DNA from: Platerodrilus igneus
Lineage: Eukaryota; Arthropoda; Insecta; Coleoptera; Lycidae
Reading direction: 5' to 3'
Assembly (NCBI GenBank): GCA_036346225.1
Contig: JARFIW010001104.1
Location: 8,024,001-8,088,000, forward strand
Length of the DNA: 64,000 bases
Shown here piece after piece: positions 22,528 to 34,211 of the stretch. Numbering within the stretch: the stretch's first letter is position 1; every line of letters begins with the position of its first letter. The position numbers and the translations under genes are program-made. The notes below the pieces were generated by a model, which worked only from the letters and a program-made list of their open reading frames with translations, was not told the DNA's origin and searched no databases.

Positions 22528-24389
22528 CTATCGTACCCTCACGTTTCGGGACGTTACCTCACAAGCTGCAGCAGTCGGTGAAAAGGGGGGGGTTCATTAA
22601 ACAAACACACTGAGACGAAAATTCGATTGTTTTATTGAATGAACTACTAACTAAAACTTCAACTAATTACATATGCATAACAAAATATAAAGTAAATAAC
22701 CTTATGTACAAAAGGGCGCCACCATGGGAATTAAACGGCCTATGGACCAATCGCGGTAATAGCTCTCGTCGCACTTTGTTCGTGGGCGATGAACCAAAAT
22801 GGCAGAACAGAAAATAAGTCACTTATAGTCTCCGGCTAGCACAAACACAACAACTAAACTTAACTAACAAACATATTTTTGAATAGTTACAGTTCTAGGT
22901 GTACACACCCCAATAACAAAAATTTATTAATGCTACCCTAGTCTAACTAACTTGCGTAGTGCGACGACCCTTTTTTAACCACGGGGTCATCTACACCATG
23001 AAAAATACGACCTTCTCAAGGGTCAAATAGTACCGTAACTTGACTTCGGACCTGAGCTTTGCATTCTCAGGTAGTCTCGTGGATTAGTGATTAACGGCCT
23101 CTGACACCGTCGAAACACAATATAAAAGAAGACTCTTCTAAAACGATGCGGTCTCCAAAGCAATAATCAAACGGATCAATTTACTTGAACTGGGCATTCA
23201 CCCGGAGTTATATTTTATGGAAGTCGACAAATACTGTTTTTAAACAAATAACTGACTTATGCTGCATAACACAGCCTTGAGTTCATGGTAATAACACATA
23301 TAGTAATTACTTACTCAGAGAAATAATTAACTTAAAACATAACGGCACGCACTGACTTCAGAGAAATAAAATACTTCACACAATCGGGCAAATAAACAGC
23401 CCTTTAAACTCTAACGCGTCTGGAAATAAACAACCCCGATTCCCACCGGCTGGCATCCTTGTATACATTTAAGTTAATTGAAAAATAACCCCTTTCTTGG
23501 CGCTCTTACTCGGCTTAGGATGCGCCGGTCGTAAATCTTTAAGATTAATTAAAACTGCCAATGCCTAAGAAAACCACACAAGTAGCTCTCAGAATTGATT
23601 TTAGTTGAGTGCTCAGCTAATTGAAAAATTGCTTCAGACCACCCTGACATAAATAGGATCCTAAAGCATGATTGACATCCAATTATAGATATCAACTAAT
23701 CTGACATGTTTAGTGCCCTTAAAGTAAGTGCCTTTAGAAAAATTGATTAACTCTTGGATTAGATCTTTCTGGGAACTTCGCTGGGAAGCTACTTGGGTGA
23801 TCCTGCAGCCGCTACAATTCTAATAATTAGCATGCTAAAATTAAACTAGAAACTAACTATTTTTAGGAATACTAGAACTATTAGAGCGTATTAAAACAGT
23901 ATGTTACATTGTAAGCAAAACTTCAATCAGAATTGACCTCCAATATTTATTATGTCAATTTTATAATTTTAGTTGTTCTGAAACATGCCAGAAATTATGC
24001 AAATAACATTCTCGAGATTTCCTATTGCAATCTTAAGCGCAAAACCCGTGTACCTGTCAATCAAGTATATCTGCAAGATGTGGTGCCGAATTATCTGTTG
24101 TATACATACGCTTCGTTTAGGTTCTAATGTAATTATTCTGGTCAAAGGCAGCCCTACTACAGCTATAATATTGTGCAGGGATTAAAATCTTTGTTTTGGT
24201 TGGTTTAACACAGCCATAAATTCATCCCAGGCTGTTAAAAATGTATAAGAATGCGTCACCTTCACTCACCACCGTGAATAAATTTAAATCTTACCGTACA
24301 ATCATTATTGATGATGCTTTCGAAAATTGTATAAAAACTGCTATAACACTACAAATCATTAACAAGTTCATTATGTGATGTTAGATGAT
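22528..24389. other. Unassigned AT-rich DNA
   Basis: No family signature is found. The segment 22620-22900 is somewhat more GC-rich and could be the end of an LTR element in minus orientation, but I cannot show it. Open frames at 22635, 23933 and 23985 are not convincing. Confidence 0.4.
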
Positions 24390-24850
24390 CGACGAAGTGC
24401 AGGTGCGTGAATAACCAAGGCTGTAGTCACCTCACAAGATTGAATTGAATATATTTTTCATGAAAAAGCTATGCAAGATGGGTACCGTATTTGCAAGCAA
24501 TTGACCAAAAAAGTTTTCGCATGCGTAAATTATCAACATCTTTGTATCGTTTTAAGCAAAATGAAATAGATTTTAATCGACATTTCATAGCTGTTGATGA
24601 ACTGTGGATCCACTGTACACCAGCGCAAAGAAGAGAGTCTAGATAATGAATTGAATTCGCTGGAAGTGCACCAAAGAAGACAATAACAGAAAAAAGGCTT
24701 TAACAAAAGTTTTTCGGGCTTATAAAAATACGTTGTTGACCGACTATCTTCAGAATAATTAACTCTGAACCTTATTATAACATTTTGAATCATTGGATGC
24801 AAGAATTCGTAAAAATACCTGGTTTAAGGCAAAGAAGGAAAATTATTTAT
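24390..24850 (+). pseudogene. mariner transposase remnant, middle part
   Basis: A linker with ITKAVVTSQD leads to ARWVPYLQAIDQKSFRMRKL, the mariner WVP block. FNRHFIAVDELWIHCTP at about 24570-24625 carries the first catalytic Asp within the (V/T)DExWIH motif. EFAGSAPKKTITEKR follows after a stop, then YYNILNHWMQEF and PGLRQRRK before truncation. The third DD34D Asp region is missing. It differs from the remnant at 2.3 kb, which is the N-terminal half only. Confidence 0.85.
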
Positions 24851-25429
24851 ACAAATTTTTTGCCACTTATTGCTTTTTAGGCGAGGGTCACAGGTGAATT
24901 TCTTCTGTGTGAATACTCCCTGTATGTTTGTTATGGTTTGTTTTGTAGTTTTCTTCATCTTCTTTGGGATTTAAACCACTCAGAGTTGTTAAAATCGTCT
25001 TTATTCACGATTCGATCGATGACCGAGGATCGTTGTGCAAACCAAATTTTTAACGACGAAGTGAAAATGCCTATACTATAGTGGAGCACAGAGATAATTT
25101 TTTAGGTAGAGGAAATAGGTACAGGAATCGAAAGGAATCACTTCGCCGAACTAACGCGCACACACTTACGATCTTTTCGATCGCGGATGGTAAAGTCCTT
25201 TACCTTAAGATGCCTCATTCTCACGAACTGTAGTATCTCTAGTATTCTACGCTCTAAAGGTAGATCGTTTTCACCACATCGCAATCTTTTAACATAGAAA
25301 ACACAAGCATTTATGTTGTTTTAAATGCAATAAATCATGGTGATTGTCCTCGGATTCGTGAGAACCTCTAGTCATGAATTTCACACTTGAATATTTAATT
25401 TAAGGATAAGAAAGAAACTTTCTAAAGCT
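24851..25429. other. Unassigned DNA
   Basis: Nothing is recognised. The first part may hold the eroded mariner 3' end. Confidence 0.4.
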
Positions 25430-26012
25430 GATATCACAAACATCCCTCCACACATTCCTTTCTCTAATCCCCTACAATGCAATTTCTGTCCGGCCATGGT
25501 AACTTCCGTAATAAACTTCATCAATTCCATTTAACTCCTTCCCCTCACTGTCCTTGCAACAATCAATCTCTAGAAACTCCACAACACCTGATATACTCCT
25601 GTCCCCTAACCTCTCTACTACAAATCTACCTCAAGCAATCTACAAACTTTGGCCCGTTCTCCCCACTTCCTAACATAAACTTCCTAGTCACTAACTACCC
25701 TCAAGAATTCAACCATTTCCTAAATGAAATCTTTTTAACCAAACAGAACACCCACAACCAGCAGCACTAACACACTTAATATACACTCTTACAATTCACT
25801 ACCACATCACACTTACACTTGCAGTATGCACAATCAGCCCCACTCCACGACTAAGTTAGGGGCAAAAATCTTCCTCACCAAAACTTCAAAAACCCCCAGT
25901 TGTCTTTGAACTATTGATTCTAAGTTCTTAAATATATGTAAATTACCTATAATGTACGGTTAGTATGTGCTCTGGCCTAGGTATAGTCCACAATAAATTA
26001 ATTTATCTATCT
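25430..26012 (+). pseudogene. Jockey/R1-like LINE 3' end
   Basis: The open frame at 25477-25770 reads LSGHGNFRNKLHQFHLTPSP, CPC, then ETPQHLIYSCPLT, the Cys/His-rich end of Jockey/R1/I-type ORF2 proteins. A 3' UTR follows, ending at about 26012 in an ATCT-rich tail (AATTTATCTATCTATTTATC). The upstream RT is absent, as expected for a 5'-truncated insertion. The sense strand is C-rich and G-poor, unlike its surroundings. Confidence 0.75.
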
Positions 26013-26384
26013 ATTTATCAAAGGAACCCTGTGGTCAACATTCGTATTTAAAGGTTGTTCCATTAAAGGAAAAAAAATTGTACCAAAGGGAGTTATACTT
26101 TTCGATTATTTATTTACAAGTTAAAATATTGATATGAACTTATTTTATTATACATTAACATTAAAAGTATGATACACACAAAGCAAATATTTACAAACGT
26201 TTCTGTTTACATAATTAAATTGCAAATGTCTTTAACACTGGAACTGAAATCACTTTAGTTAGTAAAGTAGCGAAACGAGTTTATATGTTGAAGAACTGGA
26301 TGCTGCGGGTTCATGACGATGGCTGGGTCTGGTATTGTGTAGGTGAAAATGTCAATGGTTGTAACCAGAAATGAAATGGATCAT

Positions 26385-26575
26385 GGGTCAAGTGGGTCAG
26401 TGGGTCCAAGTGGTCACTTTTTGTTTGAGTCACCGGGTCAATGGGTCATGTGTATCCACCCAAATTGACTCGGTGACGCAAATTGACCCCGCGACCCAAA
26501 TTGACCCGGCGACCCAAATTGATCCGGTAACCCAAATTGACCCGGTAACCGAAATTGATCCAGTGATCCAAATTA
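26385..26575 (+). repeat. 18-bp minisatellite, left subterminal array
   Basis: About ten units of the type ACCCAAATTGACCCGGTG, preceded by shorter GGGTCA-based variants. The mirror array lies at 27833-27960. The in-frame TQIDP peptide repeats in 26371-26622 are a by-product, not a protein. Confidence 0.85.
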
Positions 26576-26845
26576 ATAAAGTGCCAAATTGGCTTTTACT
26601 ATGTAAAGCCATAGTTTACTGAACTTTCAAGTCAGTAAATTAAGTACGTTCACAAAAATATACATAAAGTTATTGGTTCAGTTAGTTACTTTCTACACGT
26701 ACTTTAGATTTTAAACAGCAAACCGAAGAAAAACTGCGGAATTTTATAAGCAACGAAGAACGCACTTATAAAAGTTTAATTGGTCCCTCTAATGGCGAAT
26801 AAGGATAATGATGAAGCACGATTTGATCCATAAAATGGTGGGGTG

Positions 26846-27034
26846 TTAATAAAAAGAAGTACCCACTTCTAAGCAAAATTGCCAAAAAATCCTAGTAAAA
26901 CCAGCTTCAACTGCTGAGTCAGAGAGACATTTTTCTGGTGCTGGAAAAATAACACGCAAAGTAGGGCACGACTCAAGGCCGATACCGTAGAAAGTCAACT
27001 TATTGCTTCAGAATCTTTAAATACGGAATTTTAA
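26846..27034 (+). pseudogene. hAT transposase C-terminal dimerisation remnant
   Basis: WWGVNKKKYPLLSKIAKKIL, VKPASTAESERHFSGAGKIT, then, after a shift, LKADTVESQLIASESLN. This is the hAT C-terminal domain (PLLaklAkk.L.ipAtSaaSER.FS.aG). Only this last part remains, so the surrounding element probably derives from an autonomous hAT by internal deletion. Confidence 0.8.
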
Positions 27035-27204
27035 AAATATAGCCTAGTCGTCATAAATTCATAAGTGACGTAACCTTCTTTTATTACGTAGGTTTATAGG
27101 ATAATTTGTATTTATATATTACAATTCTTTCTTATTTTTAGTGCTTTTGTTACATTTTATGTGATTATTTAAAATAAAGCATCTTGTTGATGACAGTATT
27201 TGAT

Positions 27205-27797
27205 ATGTGAGTTAAGGTTCTGGCCTTGGGAGCTGCCTTTTTAAAACCAGTTTCAAAACTTCTTAACAAATTTATTTTAAAACAGACATTAATTATGAAA
27301 TTTTACAAAACTAGATTTAATTTTACTCTAAGTTCAGGATTAATTAATAAATGGACTGAGTAGTCTAAGCAAACTGCAATGCTAAAGCTGAATACTTTGA
27401 CTGACTCACTTGAGTAGCTTGAACAACGAAGTATGGACTTCGAAGACTGACTGCCGGGTCCTTTAGCTCCCGGGCTTTTTATAATGTTCCTACCCACCCA
27501 CATGGATGTGGAAACTTGCAGACCTCATGTCTGCTTATTCTTAATACTATTCATAATTACAATGTTGTAATCTTAATTTCTAAGTAATCACGGTACCTGA
27601 CCGTCTGTGACCTGACATCTGCAGTGTCACTATCGTCTGCGATACAAAGTAGCGCATCCGTTCTCATGAACGTTAATAAGTTTTATAACTTGTCCTTGTA
27701 TTTACTTTGTTGCACTTCACTTCATATTTTCTTTACACTTTCTAATAATTTCCTAATTATTCTATTTTATAATATATACATCAATTGGGGGATACAT
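27205..27797 (-). repeat. Solo LTR candidate inside the hAT
   Basis: On the minus strand it begins TGTATCCCCCAATTG (27797) and ends near CCTTAACTCACA (27205). A TATA-like box (TTATAAAAAGC) lies near 27480 with CAGTCAGTC about 30 bp further, and AATAAA near 27270 close to the end: promoter, start and poly(A) order of an LTR. No internal region or clear short target duplication was found, so this is an interpretation. Confidence 0.45.
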
Positions 27798-27989
27798 AAC
27801 TAGCGTAGACGTAAATTATCTTAGGTCTATATCTCAATTTGGGTCACCGGGTCAATTTGGGTCACTCAGTCAATTAGGGTCGCCGGGTCCATTTGGGTCA
27901 GTGGGTCAATGGGCCGTGGGGCACATATCTATTTGAGTCACTGGATCATGGGCCACTCTTTCGGTGACCCATTTATCTCTGGTTGTACC

Positions 27990-28575
27990 GTCTATCTGGG
28001 TTACTTTGAATGCAATGCGGCACCTGGTAATATTTCCATAGTTTCGATACCTAGCGGCCGATGGGCGAACGCCGACATACTACGGTTTCCTTGGTTGGTT
28101 AAAATTGAAGCGGTTTGATGGGAAATGCTCCCAATTTTGGCATGCTTCCTGGCGTCATGTGCTCTAGGAGGTGGTCATGTTGGCCGTAGAGGTGGAGCGG
28201 GTCCATGCTGTGTTATGTCAGGATCCTGTCCGTGGGATTATGATAGTTCATTTCATTTTAACCCATTAGATTTGGTGGTCACAATGAAATAAGCTGAAGA
28301 AAAACCTTTAGTACGCGAGGAGCTTGATGACTTCCATCTTGCGTTATTCTTCAGTTCACTCCAAGAAGTTTGACGACTTTCTTCAAGAGAGAGAACAAAA
28401 GAAATGATTCACTCCTTTTATACCGAGGTTTGTTTGTAATGTACATTCAGACGATTCTATTTTGCATTCGAGGGGTGTCGGACGCGTCCAAGATTGATTG
28501 AAGGGTGTTTTATGCGCAGATGCTATTTATTTGCATGGTGCATGCTTATTGTTCGGTTAGTTATGCGTATGATTG
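27990..28575. other. Unassigned DNA
   Basis: More GC-balanced than the neighbours, but no coding or repeat signature is recognised. GACTTCCATCTTGCG/AGTTTGACGACTTTC stretches are not obviously repeats. Confidence 0.4.
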
Positions 28576-28710
28576 GTTGCAAGTAGGAGGAGGACCGGGG
28601 TTTTGTGACCTCATTTGCTCCAGCATCCTCATTTGCTCCCACATTTTACATGTAAATTCCATAAGGAGCAAATGAGGAGATTCATCTCCTCTTTTGCTCC
28701 CTCAATTAAT

Positions 28711-29290
28711 ATTAGAATTTTCTCAGCTACCCAAATCTCTTTAAATTTTTTAAATAGCATCATCCCCTAGGGAGCTACCCTCATTTTAAGATTTTTTACC
28801 CACAGAGATTTCAGTCCGGCCTTATAAATTTTTTTAGCCATGCGATACATCAGATTAGTTTAGAATTTTACGCAGAATCTGAATCTGCAAACAGATTTAA
28901 AATCCGACCACCCCTTACAAAGTTACACACATACCATATAGCGAGCATACTGCCACCGTACCACTACTCGCTTTTAATGTCATACCATACTTTCTATCTT
29001 GTTTAGCTCATCTTTCGAGATAAATATATTTTGTTTGGTATCAATTAATATTAGATTTTTCTCAGCTACCTGAATCTCTAGGAATTTTTTAGATAACACC
29101 ATCCCCCATGGAGCTACCCTCATTTTAAGATTTTTTGCTGGTAGCGATTTCTAACCTTCCGCATAAATTTTTTAACCATGCAACACATCAAATTAGTCTA
29201 GAATTTTACGCAGAATCCGAATCTGTAAACAGATTTAAAATAGGACCACCCCTTACCATTTTACACACACGCCCTCTAAATTATAACTTT
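28711..29290. repeat. Two direct ~240-bp blocks in the left Polinton arm
   Basis: TCAATTAATATTAGA, then TTTTCTCAGCTACC, GGAGCTACCCTCATTTTAAG and GGACCACCCCTTAC recur in the same order at 28711-28935 and 29040-29280. The right arm has the inverted counterparts at 32630-32400 and 32290-32190. A third, partial direct copy lies at 31990-32090. The arms therefore contain an internal tandem duplication. Confidence 0.75.
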
Positions 29291-29422
29291 CCTGCAGCTC
29301 ATACCTAAAAGAAAATCTAAAAACCATTCTTAAAACTTTTTATTACAGACAATTTTTACTAATACAGTTTAAATTTTGTAAACCACATTTCTAAATACCT
29401 ATTCACAATTTTTAATCTTAAC

Positions 29423-30227
29423 CTAGAACTCCACACATCGGCTTATACTTATTAATTTTACTTCTAAATAGAGCACCTTTTCCAAAGACCAACCGACCCC
29501 ACGTGTTTCAAATTCCTCTGATTTTGTTCTCATTGTTTCGCTTAAGACCTCGTACATATTTTCCAGATTACTAGAAGACGTTATAACCATATTTTTTGTG
29601 TTAAAGGATTTCACATCGGTAGTCTTTTTCGCCATTTTGGTGTAAACGCCGTAGAGTTCGCAATAGACTTTTATTGCTGTATGTTGTGTTCTTTTTTCAT
29701 AAAGTAATCGAATAAACCGTTCTTTCTACTTCCAAAGAAACTCGGGCACTCCATATTCGACACTGGCATTCTTTATGCGATAGCTAGTCATACGGTTGTT
29801 AAACGCTGTGCTAACCATTTCTACGCCATCTTCGCCAGTAGCGGTAACTGTTGCATTTTTATGTCTGTTGCTTCTCAAGGGTGCGGCATAGGTAGTCTTT
29901 TCCATTTCGAAATCGCATACTTTACACATAATTCGTGGTTGTTTCGTACAAGACCCTTTAACAGCTGTCGGAGCTGAACGTTTACGGCTTAATGACATAC
30001 CGTGCTGTTTTTCTTTGTGTCGCAGTAAGTTCTCCATTCTCGTAAAAGCGATACCGCAAGACACAGTTTAAGTACTTTGCTGCTGACTGACGTATAAGCT
30101 TAACTGTGGACGATGTTACACCACAACATTTGTTCTGGTGCCGTTTGAGGGCATCTTTCCAGGTATAGGAAGCACCGCAAGACTTGCATATAAAAACGTT
30201 TGCAGGTACCATTTTAGTACAAAACAA
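29423..30227 (-). pseudogene. Polinton polymerase-B N-terminal-like fragment with zinc fingers
   Basis: Three minus frames in order, broken by shifts. 30227-29982 has a CKSCGASYTWKDALKRHQ finger. 30064-29726 has CGIAFTRMENLLRHKEKQH and CKVCDFEM...H fingers, then DGVEMVSTAFNNRMTSYRI. 29635-29423 has VKSFNTKNMVITSS and a GWSLEKVLYLEVKL block. From memory this layout is that of the N-terminal part of arthropod Polinton DNA polymerase B. Exonuclease and polymerase catalytic motifs are absent, so it cannot replicate the element. Confidence 0.65.
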
Positions 30228-31989
30228 AATCCGCGCTATAGGACTTTGGTTAAACTTGTAAGCGAACTAACTTATAACTAAAAAGTTTACTCTAGCGTAC
30301 CTGCTTTATGTGCCCTATAGAATGCAAACCGAAGGTTTCCGAAGACGGCCGAACGAAGTTGAGGATTCAGCGGGGAACTAAATGACGTCATCTTTCGCCA
30401 ATCCTTGCTACTCGTCCAGTACATTTATCACCAATGCATGCACCCGGTTCGCATCGTCCATGCTGCGAATGCAGTTAGTAGAAACACCGGAAACGTCTTC
30501 CATGTTATACGGATCAACAATCGGATCGCGTGCATTTTAAAAATCCGAAAGGGTGGTAGCACACGCACACATTGGCTGCAAGTCGTGAGGTAGAAGATGC
30601 AGTGCTACTATAAACGAAAACTTAATAAAACACTTTAAACCTTTACTAAGGGAATACCAAACTTGTTGTCTGCAGAATACTTACTAATAAAGCAATTTAA
30701 TTTTAAATAACTTCTACGTCATATTTTCGGAAATGGCAGGTTTGAATATTTTCTTTGGAAACAATCGAAGATTGCCGAAGACACTCAAAGAGTGCACAAA
30801 CGCGGTTACTAAACCAATTAGCATTAATACCGAGTATTCTGTGCTTTCGTAGGGTGCTCATTTCCTAGAACCAAATCTTCCGCATAGCGGTCGGTAGCAC
30901 GTAATTATTTCTAGAACCGGCAAGTACTCGATGCCGCCCAAATAGAGAATTAGATGCTCGATGTCTGTCAACTTCCGATTCCCTCGTAAAAGGTAGAAAA
31001 AACTCGGTCAATCATCCATCTAACTTATACTTGGACCCGCTCCCGTTCTGATAATTTCCAAACATTTTTCAAACGACAATGGTCTCAGAATTTGTAAACC
31101 TCCGAGGGATCTATAAGTCGTGATCAATTACACGTTCGAGCTACCCGTAAACTAACATATTTTATAGTAACAGTGCGCTGTATAATACATGCATACCCTT
31201 CTCTGCGCTACTGCTATTCTTGTAGTTGGTTGAAAAAGTCAGTCGCCTTTTTTTACTGCTAGGACCGCTGCAAAGCACCATTCTATACTTTTTTTAAAAG
31301 TATAGCACATCGCGCACTTTTTTGTCTAATAACTAAATTTTGTTCATGTAGGCTTTTACACTTTTGCATATTTAAACATCTAATACGATCGGTTATCCAC
31401 TTTCGATTATTCTAACAGGAACCACCATACATTCCGCCGCACCGTACTTTTTGAATCCAACGATCCGATGGGCTTCCACACACTAACACCTAACGTATCT
31501 TTCCTACTATTTGTTAAACAAAAACTACCGGCATTGCCATGTTCGTATGTGGACGTAAGCAGATGTTTGCGGATGTGCACGAGAATATGTAACCATATAC
31601 ATTAATCAGTCTAAGCTATTTTATTTAGTCCAAGAAAACTACTATTTTTCTAAACCACAATTAATAATCACCTTTATAGGTTTAACATTTCTACCATTTC
31701 CCAATGACTGGTGCTACGTACATGGAAACTTTAATTTCTAATTGGAGAGAATCCTTATTCTCCCACGCACTGTTACGTTGTTGCATGCCCACCCCTTTTT
31801 GGAATATATGCTCGTTATAGGTTGTAGGACCCTCGGTTTTACTTAACTACACTTCGTGAGACCCTTTAATCTTTTTAATCGTGTCTTTCTCGCTTACAAT
31901 ACAGTAGGACTTTGAATTTTCCTACAACTTTTTTGTCGACAAGTGGTATATTGTATTTATTATCCGCGGGGTAGTCACTCTTTTAAATT
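30228..31989. other. Internal Polinton region, unassigned
   Basis: No other Polinton gene could be recognised. Open frames are short (for example 30405-30593) and unlike known proteins. The segment may be eroded coding DNA. Confidence 0.4.
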
Positions 31990-32749
31990 AACTATATTTT
32001 GTTTGGTATCAACTAATATTAGATTTTTCTAGAGAGCCCAAACCTGTAAATAGATTTTAAATAGGACCACCCCTTACAAAGTTACACCTTTTAAAGACCC
32101 AAATCTCTAATTTTTGCCCATCTTTATTTAACTCAATCCTTAGAACCTTTTTTCGCTACTCAAGACATATTCTTTAACCAACCATTTCCCGAGAAATCTT
32201 AAAATGAGGGTAGCTCCCTGGGGGATGGTGCTATCTAAAAAATTCCTAGAGATTCGGGTAGCTGAGAAAAATCTAATATTAATTGATACCAAACAAAATA
32301 AATTTATCTCGAAAGATGAGCTAAACAAGAAAGAAAGTAAGGTATGACATTAAAAGCGAGTAGTGGTACGGTGGCAGTATGCTCGCTAGAAGGTATGTGT
32401 GTAACTTTGTAAGGGGTGGTCAGATTTTAAATCTGTTTGCAGATTCGGATTCTGCATAAATTCTAGACTAATTTGATGTATCGCATGGTTAAAAAATTAT
32501 AAGGCCAGGCTGAAATCGCTGTCAGTAACAAATCTTAAAATGAGGGTAGCTCCCTAGGGTATGATGCTATCTGGAAAATTTAAAGAGATTTGGGTAGCTG
32601 AGAAAATTCTAATATTAATTGAGGGAGCAAATGAGGAGATGAATCTCCTCATTTGCTCCTTATGGGAATTTACATGTAAAATGTGGGAGCAAATGAGGAT
32701 GCTGGAGCAAATGAGGTCACAAAACCCCTGTCCTCCTCCTACTGTTGCA

Positions 32750-33704
32750 TACTCCTATGAACCAAAACTCAAGCAATTTATTAAAAACTAATTGTGTATG
32801 TTGGCAAACTTGTAAAGGGAGAATAACCATTGACTGTTTTCTAGTACTTGAAGCTCATCAGATTGGCGAGTTCTATCCTTCATAAACCGCTATCAAATAT
32901 AAGAATGTATCGGGCGTAGCAAAAGGTATACAAATAAATTATGTAAATGTATGAATGCTACTGCATGCAGTTTATTGCTGTCAAAAAACCAAATCCTATC
33001 AAGTCTCCAGAAATTATTTCGACTCTAAACGGATCTGTTGTCAGAAACATTAAATGAGACGACTTCACAAGAATTTCTTTACATATCAGTAAAACAACAC
33101 AATAAGTTACTAAAAGGCTTTTTAAACCAGCAATTCTGTACTATCAATTCGCAATGAAGTTATCTTCTAACATGTTGAAATACTTTTAAAGTTATCATGT
33201 TCAGCTAAACAGAAAAACGTCATTAAGGAACTAAGGTAATTAACTGGTATTCTATTTTCGAATGATATTTAAAAATGCTTGCAATTAATCTGATAGAATA
33301 ATTTGTAACGTGGTCTAGTTAAAATTGAGGTGGTTTATGACAGAAGTTAATTGTGCTACTTTCACTTTATATAGACCACTTGGCAAGTACACAGAATATG
33401 CCATTATTATGTAAAAATAGGAAAATGTTATTAAGTTTCTAATGTTATCAGGGTAGGGTGCAATTATATTACACAAGACGATACAATAATTCTTTTTAAA
33501 TTATCATAGCTAACAACCAGAATATCAACTAGTTATATTGGTTTGACCGTAACTTATCAACTTGACCTTGCACTAATAAAGTTAGTTATGTAAGTGATAG
33601 AAATGCCCCGGACCTATTTATATACCACTTATCCCTTCATAAAGCCATATATACATTTCCAGTGTGTACAAATCTTGTGTTTAAAAATATGCTATGTTGT
33701 AGTA
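32750..33704. other. Unassigned AT-rich DNA
   Basis: Nothing recognised. Confidence 0.45.
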
Positions 33705-33905
33705 TTCAGTGGTTTGTTGATACTTTTAATTCCTTCCGTAGGTCAGCTGAATTGGGCAGAGTTGGTGTATTTGTCCAGGGATTACTGAACTTAGCATTCC
33801 AATACCTGTATTTAACTTGTACTTATTTGATTTTGAAAACACCTATTAAAAAAAGTCTATCAAAACTTTATTTTAAAATTGACAAATCTGAATGTTTATT
33901 ATACC
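33705..33905 (+). repeat. Direct repeat, left copy (~195 bp)
   Basis: From GGTTTGTTGATACTTTTAAT to GACAAATCTGAATGTTT it is nearly identical to 35353-35545 in the same orientation. Both copies keep one + frame open (WFVDTFNSF, GVFVQGLLNL, SLSKL.FKIDKSEC). The two copies bracket a BEL/Pao pol fragment. They could be LTR remnants, duplicated host DNA or another repeat family. Confidence 0.7.
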
Positions 33906-34044
33906 CCCGTCGGTGAGGTACGCGAGCCACTACAGTCAGTTAGTAGCAATGATAAATAATTGCAAAAATGATGCGCAAATAAGATATTACATCACATAAT
34001 TGTTTAAAATTACTACATCACATAAAAAACGAGAAAACTACTTA

Positions 34045-34211
34045 CGTAACTGTAGGACTCCTTACAACATTGCGCTAGTATAACTGCAGCTGGGCTTCGT
34101 TGATCTTTTCGGGCGTGGGTGATTCGTCTGGCCCGGTTGAATCCAAATTTGATTTGTCTTCTTTCTCTTCCTTGTAGCGGAACACAGGAACCACTTTGTC
34201 GATCTTTTATA
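34045..34211 (-). other. GC-rich island of unknown origin, possible exon
   Basis: 34060-34205 is clearly more GC-rich than its surroundings. On the minus strand one frame reads VVPVFRYKEEKEDKSN and PDESPTPEKINEAQLQLY before a stop, and another stays open to a TAC|GTAAGT donor-like site near 34047. No acceptor with a pyrimidine tract is visible upstream. It abuts the 3' break of the BEL pol fragment. Captured host exon, element tail or chance are all possible. Confidence 0.25.

Larger units (their letters stand above)
26358..27989. mobile_element. Non-autonomous hAT with mirrored minisatellites
   Basis: GTTGTAAC (26358-26365) and GTTGTACC (27982-27989) form an 8-bp duplication with one mismatch. 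The 1616-bp element starts CAGAAATGAAATGG and ends in the inverse of CAGAGATAAATGGGTCAC, hAT-like ends. Just inside each end is an 18-bp minisatellite (ACCCAAATTGACCCGGTG-like), at 26385-26575 and inverted at 27833-27960. Inside lie a hAT dimerisation-domain remnant and a solo-LTR candidate. Confidence 0.8.
28576..32749. mobile_element. Polinton/Maverick deletion derivative, 4.2 kb
   Basis: GTTGCA at 28576-28581 is repeated at 32744-32749, a 6-bp duplication. The element (28582-32743) starts AGTAGGAGGAGGAC and ends in its inverse; 5'-AG ends, 6-bp duplications and inverted repeats of several hundred bases are known Polinton/Maverick traits. The arms match over about 600-700 bp (28582 to ~29290 against 32743 to ~32100). 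A minus-strand fragment resembling the N-terminal part of Polinton DNA polymerase B lies at 29423-30227. Capsid, integrase, ATPase and the polymerase core are missing. Confidence 0.8.

Noticed and set aside
26371..26622. Protein with TQIDP repeats
   Set aside because: Direct translation of the 18-bp minisatellite in the hAT subterminal region; the mirror array gives unrelated frames.
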